Positions 36,450 to 46,314 of a stretch of 64,000 bases of DNA are shown here, in pieces (within the stretch, counting starts at the first letter, position 1; each line of letters opens with the position of its first letter). Below the pieces are notes generated by a model that did not search any database, was not told the origin of the DNA, and saw only the letters and a program-made list of their open reading frames with translations. Position numbers and translations under genes: made by a program. This DNA is from Cylicocyclus nassatus. Lineage: Eukaryota; Nematoda; Chromadorea; Rhabditida; Strongylidae. The stretch is from assembly GCA_958299035.1 (NCBI GenBank), contig CATQJL010000316.1, forward strand, positions 20,065,676 through 20,129,675, written 5' to 3'.

Positions 36450-38316
36450 TTTCCTGCGCAACGAGAGTACCGGCCACACTTCGCTTAAAAGCGCTCACAA
36501 GCGCTCAAAGTGCTCAAATTCCTCAAATTGCTCCTCAGCTGCATCAAGATAGAAAACAGGAAGAAAAATAAGCAAGGAAAAGGTTGAAGGAATGAGAAAA
36601 TATCAGAGTAACGCAGTCATAGGAATGAGAGAGTCGTTCCCGCGCGTATCGATTGACTAGGGCACGCTTTCCATCTTAGGGCCGCATGCATGCACTAATG
36701 CTGGGGAGGGGATTGCAGCTTATAAGAAAGCTTCATATTTTAAAGCTCCAGATATCTGGATTTCACGTTGTGTACCTATCCGTAAGTAATCCTACTACCC
36801 TTCACTATGAACATGTTGAACAGGAGCGAGAAGCTGTACAAACCGCATTTTCCAACTTTTGTATGATCCCTGATGATCCCCGGCGCTTTTCTTCAAAGTC
36901 ATTTTTCTTTCTCCGAAGTTAACGAAAACCTTCCAGAGTTGTACTGAACATCTAGCACAACAGTGCTAAGCATATTGCTGACGAGAACAAATGAGTTTTT
37001 GAAAAGTCGAATTTTTCGGTAAACATCAAATTTTGACCTTTAGATCATCGACAATTTCATGACTTCGAAACATCATTTGTTCTTATCAGCAACATGCTTA
37101 GCACTGTTGGCTTAGACAATCTGCACAACTTTGGAGGTTTTTCGTTAACTTCGGAGAAAGAAAAATGACTCTAAAGAAAAGCGCCGGGGATCATCAGGGA
37201 TCATACAAAAGCTGGAAAATGCAGATTGTACAGCTTCTCGCTCCTGTTCAACATGTTCATAGTGAAGGGTAGTAGGAATAATTACGGATAGGTACACAAT
37301 GAAATCCAGGTATCTGGAGTTTCGAAATATAAAGCTTTCTTTTAAGCTGCGATCCCCTCCCCGCGGCCATGTTAGTGCATGCGGCCCTTAGAAAGCTAGG
37401 CTGCTGATGCGATTTTGGGCTCAGTTTCGGAACCAAAATTTTACCGTGTAGTAAACTTTAGGTGTACAACAGATTTATGTAAAAATTTTGAAAAAATTGT
37501 GTGAATTGAAAGTTTTGCCCACCTCAGGTGGGCATTAGGTGGGCAACCGTCCACCTAATTTGGAAAAAAGTTGGGCGCGCTTTTTATTCACATAAGTTTG
37601 TCATAATTTTTTATACATTGCTCCTTAGTCCTACTGCGCGTATACATACCAAGTCTTGCACGATTTCGTTTTCTCTGCGCTGCAAACGAGCCGTTTTCCA
37701 TTTTCTTGATAGGAGGAAATTTTTAGAAAAAAAACCTGCCAGAACCTTCAGTCACATAATTTCTCAATGAAACCTCTAAGTTAAGCCTTGCAGGCATGTG
37801 TTCATGTACCTACCAGTTCCATACACTGTGGCCATCTGTGCGCTGCAAAGGAGCCATTTGAATTCACATCTTCGTTCACCAGTTTTGCAAAATTTTTCGA
37901 AAAAATGCTTATTATTCCTCCCATTTACATAAGTTTTCCATAAAATTTCATACTTTGATTCTAGCAGCCTCTCTTCGTTCGCCTACGTAATTTGGTGCTA
38001 TATCGTTATGCCTGCATTGAAAACTGATCATGTAATCATGCTGTTCAACGGCATCGCTTATGCGACGTCGCGCACGCGGCTATTAGCGGCGGCGCGGCAT
38101 AGCGCGCATGAACTCGGCTGTGCGTTGAGGCTTATGAAAACTATTTCCCAAAGATTCAGACGTATAAGGTAGTGAGCAGGATTCGACTTTCTTCTGCTTG
38201 CACTTGGAATCTTCTTCCGGGCTCCGCTCCCGAACCCGCAAAAACGATTTCCCCCTCGCTTTTTCCACCAAAAACGATTTACAGCTTGTCATTTGCCCAT
38301 CTCGTGCCGGGCCCTG
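36450..38316. mobile_element. hAT-type element, copy 2, left end missing
   Basis: From GGCCACACTTCGC near 36474 the sequence parallels copy 1 (28063-29433) to the right terminus TCTCGTGCCGGGCCCTG, ending at 38316. The first 100 bp of copy 1 have no counterpart, so the left terminus is lost. It carries a 709-bp fold-back element exactly where copy 1 carries a 135-bp one. Confidence 0.75.
36679..37387. mobile_element. Fold-back MITE, 709 bp, with TTA target duplication
   Basis: GGGCCGCATGCATGCACTAA at the left mirrors TTAGTGCATGCGGCCC at the right, and the arms of about 330 bp match almost throughout (for example TGATGATCCCCGGCGCTTTT near 36870, inverted near 37180). TTA lies on both sides (36676-36678, 37388-37390). 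Non-coding. Confidence 0.85.
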
Positions 38317-38561
38317 TTTTGAACTTCAACTCAGCAGTTTTCGGTAACAAATCATGTCTTATTCTGTCATATGAAACGATTTGTGCACATTTGTAGACAT
38401 CATAGCGCATGATGTCATGTTCGCCAAATTCAATAAGAAGTTACAGAAAAGTACAATACAGAAAAGTTTTATCTGTTGCCATAATTAGCTGCTAACTCAA
38501 TTTTTTTGGAATTAGCAACAATATAGATGTTTGTCTCCAGCAAATCATTTGTGTTTTTGCA

Positions 38562-39361
38562 AACTTGCGGCAAGCAGTGATCTCGAAAATACAAAATTTT
38601 GTTTGCTGATTTCAGCAAACCTTTCCTAGACGTTTGGAGCTCCTTGAAACAATGAAAGACGCTCATGGATCCTCTAGCTTTTTATTCCGAAAAAAGTTAT
38701 GAAACGTTAACGAAAATGAAATCGTTTAAGGTGATCCAATTAAAGTACTTAGAGCGATGTCAGCGGTTTTCTTGTTTCTTTATATAGGGGCCTGCATGAT
38801 CGCGAGAGTCGGACGTGCGTACGGCCATTGCGCCATGCACGACCGAAGTCAACAAGGTAGGTGCCGGACTTATCCGATTCAACCGGTTCGTTCGGTTCAT
38901 AGGTCAAATCACTGCACTGTCCAACAGCAAAGATAGTGAACCGAACGAACCGGTCGAATAGGATGAGTTTGGCACCTACCTAATCGTTGGACACACGCAT
39001 CTGTCGTGCGCTGCGCAGTAGCCGTACGTACGTCCGACTCTCACCATCATGCAGGCCTCTCTATGAGATTGTTTTGACAGACTGTTAGTAAAAACAAATC
39101 TGTAAAGGTCATAATATCGAACAGCAGCATGACAAGCGACGAAAGCAGTGAATTGCTGATAAAGCTGAAGAGAAATTGCAGTTTTCTTTGAAAAAAGCTA
39201 AACATGCAAACACTTTTCTGCAGTAAACTGTCCTTCCAAAACTTTCTAAGCGTTATTGCTGTTACTTGTGAATAGCCAACATATATGTATTACCACAGAG
39301 GTTTCTATGTAGACTGTAAGTTAATTTTTGTTATATTGATTCATACATTATCTGTATCCGT
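38562..39361. repeat. Paralogous copy of the DNA around the CR1 element (empty sites)
   Basis: This segment matches 49313-49512 joined to 53906-54491 and a few bases from 55517. The junction AGAGCGAT-GTCAGCGG at 38758/38759 is uninterrupted where the other copy has the CR1 LINE. The junction TCATACATTATC at 39346-39357 is uninterrupted where the other copy has the mariner-like element. Confidence 0.88.
38786..39060. mobile_element. Fold-back MITE with AGGGGCCTGCATGAT ends, copy 1
   Basis: AGGGGCCTGCATGATCGCGA mirrors ATCATGCAGGCCTCT. The arms continue through GAGAGTCGGACGTGCGTACG and, further in, through ACCGGTTCGTTCGGTTCA, which is mirrored by TGAACCGAACGAACCGGT. It is a nearly complete 275-bp hairpin. 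Copy 2 is at 53933-54206, inside the paralogous segment, so it predates the duplication. Confidence 0.82.
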
Positions 39362-39727
39362 CAGTGACGGTCCCAGGATTTCGAACCGGGGGGATGGGGG
39401 GGGGGGCAAAAATTTATCTCCAATGAAGGTGCAGGGCGTTGGCCACGCACTCCGAACAAATTTTGGGGTGCTTCTCAAAATTTTTGCAGGTCCCCAACTC
39501 CTGAAATCTGGAAAAAGGGGGCGTGGCGTCAGCCCGCTCCCGAAAAAAATTTTTCACGAGGGTAATTTGATTTTTCAAAAAATTTTTAAAATTATTTTAA
39601 TTATTTACAAGTATAAACAAGTCACTTGCACATTTTTATGACCTATATAAGTACCTTTCAAAAATTTCGCGACATATCCCCGGAGGGGGGGCTCCCCCTC
39701 TCCCGCCCTCCCCTCGGTCCGCCACTG
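39362..39727. mobile_element. MITE with CAGTGRCGG ends
   Basis: CAGTGACGGTCCCAGG at the left mirrors CCTCGGTCCGCCACTG at the right, 366 bp apart, with G-rich and C-rich runs just inside each end. The CAGTG start resembles hAT termini, but no convincing 8-bp duplication is seen. A partial copy in the other orientation lies at 61228-61415. Confidence 0.62.
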
Positions 39728-39810
39728 GTACAAATACGCCGACAAGCATACATACACACATACATTCAGCTTTATTTATACAGGTTGTCCAACCTGCCCA
39801 CGCAGCCACC

Positions 39811-40508
39811 AGGGCTCGGCACAGCTGACACCGGGTCAAGCTAAATATCGTTTTTTCGGAGTCTGAGACGGGAGGCTCCAGAAAAAACAGCAAAAATAAC
39901 AACATTTTGCAGCACAAACGAAGTCTGTGTTGCAAAATTTTTCCTTTCAGACATGTACCTAAAGTTTTCAGTGAAAATGCAGAAGGCATGCTAAGTCTAA
40001 ATTTGGCCGCCGACATGCCACTGAGATGCCGGCGGCGGCATCCGCAGCATGCCAGCGCGGGAATTCAATTTGTGCCAAAAACAAACAAGAGTCTAATTTA
40101 CAAAGAAAACGCAATCATATGACACCAAATTTGGTGTGTACATGCTTCTTGAGGCCGAACTATGGCCCAAAAACTTCTGAAAACTTAAGTAAATGAAAGC
40201 TGTGCTGAACTCTTTTCTCACTGCACCGTGCCAGCTGGGTGCCAGCTTTATGCATTTTATGTAAAAAAGAATAAAGACTTATGTGAGGAACATTTTATGT
40301 AATGTGCCATCTAAAAATTTCTCGGTGTGGTTTAACTACTTAAGAAGCTGAAAAAACTTCTGAAAAGTTGTGCAATAGAATCGTTTACAGAATCTAAAAA
40401 TAAAGATGGGTCCTTAAAACAGGTCAAAGGGGACTTCGTACGAAATTTTCAAGATCAAAGAGAACTTCGTTCTGAAATTTTCCTGGTCGCAGCTCTGCCC
40501 GAGCCCCA
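39811..40508. mobile_element. hAT-type MITE, about 700 bp
   Basis: The ends AGGGCTCGGCACAGCTGACA and CTGCCCGAGCCCC match those of 23725-24875, as do the internal blocks GTGCCAGCTGGGTGCCA and GGTCAAAG..ACTTCGTACGA. The flanks CAGCCACC (39803-39810) and AAGCCACC (40509-40516) form an 8-bp duplication with one mismatch. Confidence 0.72.
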
Positions 40509-40516
40509 AAGCCACC

Positions 40517-40957
40517 AATAAAAAAAGACGCATTGGAAACTGGTGATTAGCCTTTGCTTTCCTTGCAAAAAGAGCAACGTGCGCATTGCGCACATGCTGA
40601 CACTCCTTTTGTGCTGACCGAACAGGCACCAGCTGAGCGAGTTTCTTTGAATGTCTTAACGTACATGCGAAACAAGCTGCAGAACATACGAAAGATGCAG
40701 ATGTTGTACAGTCTCAGACGAAGAAATGTGAAATGTTTTGAGAAACAGAGAGATAAGACCTCAAGGGTTGGTGCATCCAAAATAGCGAAGAGCTAGATTG
40801 TGGCTCCGCATCAGCTTACACCTCTGGCGGTCTTTTATTGTGGTAGGATATGTCATGAATGGTGGCCGCAAATGGATGTTGACATTTGATATTGAATTGA
40901 TGAAACTCTCAAAATTGGTTGTGATGGAAAGGATCCGCACGCACGCCTGTTAAGTAC
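40517..40957. other. No supported gene
   Basis: An 80-codon plus-strand frame (40554-40796) has no recognisable motif and overlaps an opposite frame. Confidence 0.4.
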
Positions 40958-41159
40958 AGTCGAGTAGATTTTCCCCTTAATATTGTGTTCTTGCACTGAC
41001 GGTGAAATGCGGTAAACAAGTAGCCAAGCCAGTAATGCCAACATTTTGCGCGCGCAAATGGCCGGCGCCATAGACGTAGCTATTCCTTTACGCGCAAATT
41101 TTACCGCATTTCATCTTCAGTGCAAGCACACTATATTAAGCAGAAAATATATTCGACTG
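40958..41159. mobile_element. Tc1-like MITE, 202 bp
   Basis: CAGTCGAGTAGATTTTCCCC mirrors the right end AAAATATATTCGACTG, with arms through CTTGCACTGACGGTGAAATG. It is flanked by TA on both sides (40956-40957 and 41160-41161). The TA duplication and CAGT start fit the Tc1/mariner superfamily. Confidence 0.82.
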
Positions 41160-41165
41160 TACGTA

Positions 41166-42113
41166 TTAGGTTCTCACAAGTCTTGTTTCATAAGTCTTGT
41201 TACATTTTGATTTCTTACGAAGATAGGTCGTGAACTTCGATTTTAATAGGCCCCAGGGTATTATTCGATAAAACAAAGCAAGCCTTATAAGATAATATGC
41301 AAAAGTTCGCACCAACTGCGATCCACCGTAAATTTGCATCCAAAATGTGAGTCGCACTGAAGGCTTAGAAAATCGCGGAAAATTCATATCTTTGTTCAAA
41401 AAATTCTACGAATTTCCTACTTGCTCACACAATTTGCTCACCACTTCAGATGCTCGCACCGTTGCTGTATTTTTTTTATCTGGAAACTGAGAAAACGAAA
41501 GTTTTCTTGTTTTTGAAAAAACAGAGCTGTGCTGTTTCTATTCATGTAGCTGTATACTACAAGTCCTTAGAAGAATAACCGCAAATTTTCAGCTTTCCAG
41601 AAACCCTAGTTTTCAAAAAATACCGAATTTCGCTTTTTTTCACTCGGGTGTTCAATGCTAAACTAGGCAATTTTCGAAAACTAAGACTTTAGGAATGCTG
41701 AGAATTTACGGTTTAACTTCTAAGTAAGTGTAGTATACAGCTACATGAATAGAAACGGCATAGCTTCGTTTTTGTAAAAACCAGAAAATTTTCGTTTTCT
41801 CGATTCCTAGATAAGGAAAAATACAGCAGCGGTACATATGAGTGTCTGATCTAGTGTGCAATTTGTGTGACAAGTTGGATATTCGTAGGATTTTTTTGAA
41901 CAATATGAATTTTTCGCGATTTCTTGGGCCCTCAGTGCGACTCAGATTTTTAATGCAAATTAGGTAGGTTGAAGTTGGTGCAAACTTTGCATGTTATCTC
42001 GTAGGCTTAGTCTGCTCTATCGAATGGTACCCTGTGGCCCTGTAAAGATTATGAGGTGCTTGACTTATCACCGTAAGAAGTTAAGGTGTAATGAGACTTA
42101 TGTAACAACCTAA
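41166..42113. mobile_element. Fold-back mariner-like MITE, 948 bp
   Basis: TTAGGTTCTCACAAGTCTTG and AGACTTATGTAACAACCTAA are the ends, each bounded by TA (41164-41165, 42114-42115). The arms mirror through ATTCGATAAAACA / TGCTCTATCGAATGG and, near the centre, TTCATGTAGCTGTATACTAC / GTATACAGCTACATGAA. The interior resembles 5874-6345 and 18047-20293. Confidence 0.82.
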
Positions 42114-42115
42114 TA

Positions 42116-45100
42116 AAAGTGCTGATGATAGGAGGCTGCAACTTTGCTGCCTGTGGCAGCGTAGCATCCATACTATTATATAAAGCGCTAGCACCCCCAT
42201 GTGAGTCAGCATGGTGTGTGTATGTTCCGGTGTTGTTTACCACTAATGGCAACTCGCCCGGCAGCAAAGATGAGTCGCGCTGATGACGTCATACAATGCT
42301 ACCTCCAGACTTTTCGGCTATGCTCTTCAGCGATGTTTACGAGTTGGCACCAAAAGCAGCGAAATTAACACCACTTGAACTGTGACGACTGAATTGATCA
42401 ACTCTTCACCGACTGTAATAGCTTCACTTCGAAAGTCATCAAGGGTTGGTCCAATCGTTTGTCATTATCTCACCGTTCTTTTTCTGGCATCTCGCTCCTC
42501 TTTTTCTATTATGGAGCGTTTAAATCGAAGTGCAGCATAAGTTTTTCGAAAGTCAGGTACCACGCAGTTCTTTAGACGGCTCCTTCTCAACCTACATCCA
42601 AAAATGTTTGTCAAAGTTGACGAACTTCGAAGCTCTGACTCCATTGAGTTGAAATCTCAATACTGTGTGAACTTTTTAGATAGCTGCCAACAATTGTACG
42701 AAGCACTATCTTTCCAGATAAATACAGCGTAGTCATGCAAATTATCTTGAAACTCGATAAAAGCTGGATGCAAAAGCCTTCTTCAGCTAGAAAATAGTAA
42801 ACTCTGAAGAGACCACTTACAAATTCCCGAGCTTTGCTTCAGACATCAAAAATTTGTGGAGTAATTAAAAGAACGTCAATGCGATCGTAATTGATTTCAT
42901 TAGGACTACTGCTGTGAATCTGTCGTTAGTATCTCAGCTACGAATAAGAGACAAAGTGGCATACAAGTTGGTTTTACGTAAAAGCTTTACTAAACTACAC
43001 TTTGCCGAATTATTGCACAACTTCAAAATTGTATAAGGAACGAGATCTGCCTAGGTGAGCAGCTAGAAGTCTAAACACCTTTTAGTAGGTTCCTTCTAAA
43101 ATTTGAGCTTGCTTAATAAGATAACCTGAAAATTGATTGGATTTTGGAGCTTAAGGATGAATTGCAAGGATGTTGGACAGTTTGGGAACTTCATAAAACG
43201 CGAACGAGATTGACAGTAAAATTCCTTGGAGTAGAAGAGGAATTGTGACTCTCTCAAAAAGAATACTTTTGAAGAGATAGAGTGTTCAAACTCGAAAAAC
43301 ACTAGATTTGGTGGTTTCGATGTCAGCTATATATACAAGAATGTCAATTCGAAAATTCAATTTCGGAAAGAGATAAAAATAGTCTGATTAAAACTTTTGG
43401 GTGGAGGTTTTAAGGCAGTTTGCAGGGTCACTCAATGTGGGAAACAGGGCCCCGGGTGGGAAGAGTGCGCATGGCTAGGATTGCTTTGTCGGATTTGGGA
43501 CGCGCTTCAGTCACAAAAATTTTTTTACTTGGGTTTTTGTATGTGTGGAAGTTTGGGAACATCCGAGAATGTAGAATGGAGAACTCAAGCTAAGTCTGCC
43601 TTAATCGTGATCAGGCTGAACATTTCCAATAAGGCAGATTTGGGGGCAACTTTTGAAGCGTGAGTTAGAACTGAAGAGTGTGAGAATGCGAAAAGAATCG
43701 GTACTTCAGGAAACTTGATTAAGAAGCTACTGGGTGAAAGGGAGTGGAGGAGGAGGAGGGGGGGGGGGAGGGGGAATCCTCGAAAGACTAAATTAGCAAA
43801 ACGCAAGATTTTACAAGATTCGAGTACCTGTAAATTAAGTATCTGTAAATTCGTGTTTTTGCGAGCAAAGGAAATGGCGGTGCGGTTAGAAAAGAAGCTG
43901 GGAGGGGAGCATTCATGATCCTGTTGCCAATTTTGATAAACAAAATTTTGGAACTTTCGAAAGCAGGAAAGATCAGTGACTGACAATTCTGGGGCCGTTA
44001 CTTTTCAAATCCCTGTCATAGTTTCGGAGAGGAAAAGATTCGCTCCAAATCTTCAAAGGTTCTAACTTTCAGTCACATTCTCACTTCACACACACAGCCA
44101 GTTCAAAGCGCCGCGAAGCGGCGCTTTGGACTGGTAGTGTTCATAAATGCGTTCTTGTTTCAAATATTGAGTTGCTGGAAAAAAGTTCTTTTTTATGCAA
44201 ATGTTCATAAAATTCTTCTTGTTTATAATCGATGATTCTTTGAGGGGTAGTAGTGAGGTAAGGCAAAGCTTCTACTATATCACATATAAACTCAGAATTT
44301 TTCACCGTAAGCGAGGAAAAACTAAGCCCCAATTTGGCTAGATTTCCGAAAGCTCAGATCATTACTTTGAGGTTTGTTTTAATGCAGTGAAGGACGGAGA
44401 TGAGGAATTTGATATTTATACATATAATTTTCTATTCAGCGATTAACAACGAGCTTCATGGTCTTCCGTCTTGAAACTTTGGAAAAATTGGGATTTTTTT
44501 CTTCGCACATTTTTCCCACGGAAATCTCACTGGAACAGTGCTTACTTTTTGATTTTCAATGGGGACAAAAATTTGTTTGCAACATTTGTATGAGCCGCAA
44601 GCGCAACCAAATTTATTTCTTAGTCGGCCTATTATTTTTATACGAAAATTCTTTCGAGTTACTTGGTACTGTTCATACACCCCTGCGCTGCAAGCTAGCA
44701 TGATCAAAATAAAAGCGGGGGCGCTGAATAGCATTTTCGATTGGTTAATTCTGGTTTTCGATCATGGACGGTAGATTGTGTCAGGCATATGCGTTGCGTA
44801 TGTTAAATCGTTCATATATTCTACAGGGTAGTCCACATGAAATGTGACGCGTATCCTTCATGACTTTCTCAAAACTCTATATAATTGAAAGCTTTTGCAG
44901 CGAGAAAATTTTGCATAAAATCTTGGGGACTTTTTTTCGAGATATCCAGTTCCTTTGGTGGAACAATTTATTAAGTTCGGAGAATTTTCCCGATGCGCGT
45001 AGGCAATGGTTTTGCATAAATTCGTCCCAGGCTCTCACCAGGGGCGGTATGTATCAATCTCCCTTTGAAAGCGGGCGATCATCTTCAATAGAAAATACGT

Positions 45101-46314
45101 CACGGGTCGGGCGCCCAACACGGCCGGGCAACCATTTTCTATTGAAAATGATCTTCCGCTTCTAAAACGGGAGATCGATGCATACCGTCCCGGTCCCTTC
45201 AGCAAGTCCAGCGACTTGAGTATGGAAGAACAAGCTTTTGCTCACAGTCAGACAAGGAAGGCAATTTGTGGGATCAAGACTTGAGTTGAAAGACCAAACA
45301 TTATTTGTTCAATGTGGACCACATGAAGTCTGAATAACGGGCTGAAAGAAATCCATTTTTGGTCTATTTCATGCCATGTTTTAATAATAATCTCCACAAT
45401 CTTTTGTTCGATGGGCTGACTTCGGTTCTTACCATTAGTTGTACTTGGCCTATATGCTTATCCGCAGTCGCTATGGCTATGCAAATCGCAATTTTGAATA
45501 AAGCATCGGAAGCAAACTTTGAAGAGCTGTGATAGTTTCTTTAGTCAAAGCAAACACTATGATGGTTGTCTGGATTTTTCTTAGCAGGAGGGGGCACCAA
45601 CTTGTAGCAAAAAGATATTTAGTAAGTTTATTAACGTAAAGTTGTCCTCTAGACAATTGAACAAATAATGTTAGCCTTCCAACTCGCTTGACCCCATAAA
45701 CTTTCCTTTTGGTCTACCTGTAAACAAAAAACTTGCTTTTCCAAACTCATGTCATCCTCTAGAATCAGATTTGTTACAAGCAAAAAACTTGCTTTTCCAA
45801 ACTCATGCCATCCTCTAGAATCAGATTTGTTACGAGACTGAGACGAAGTTTCGCTAAAGAAATTGCTCGCAACTTGAAGAATTTCTGAAGGAGTCTCCAA
45901 AAAGAACAAGCTCTTACTGAAGGTAGTGGCAAATATCTCAAATGTGATATGAAAAATCTTACACAGAATTTTTTCTTTGTTTATCCAAAACAAAAGTTCC
46001 TTAATTTGATCAGTACCTGCAAAGTATGAATTTTATCTTGTCTCACACTTCATGTGGTCCACACTGTAAATTTACGCTACGATGATGTTCAAAATTTTGA
46101 GAAAAAGATGAGAGCTCAGCAGGCCTTAGTTCTCACTTTCGACACCATTTTCAGTTCTGCGAAGAACATATTTCTTCGAAAAGACGATTTTTTCTCAGCC
46201 GCAAGAGTACGGTATGCGTATTTGCAGCTACCATTCGTCTCGGCAGCCGTTCACGCGATCGCAGATGATTAAATATTTTTGTAAGCTAGCTATGTACAAG
46301 GTCTCTCAAAGGAC
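42116..46314. other. No supported gene
   Basis: Only short frames were found. The stretch holds the GC-rich hairpin at 44098-44134, a G-rich tract at 43750-43775 and a pair of near-identical 60-bp direct repeats around 45725-45835 (CAAAAAACTTGCTTTTCCAA at each start). The segment before 44098 resembles that before 21584. Confidence 0.4.
44098..44134. repeat. GC-rich hairpin, 17-bp arms and 3-nt loop
   Basis: CCAGTTCAAAGCGCCGC, loop GAA, GCGGCGCTTTGGACTGG. One position is a G-T wobble rather than a Watson-Crick pair. A weaker relative follows 22380. Its role is unknown; it may mark the 3' end of an unclassified repeat. Confidence 0.75.
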
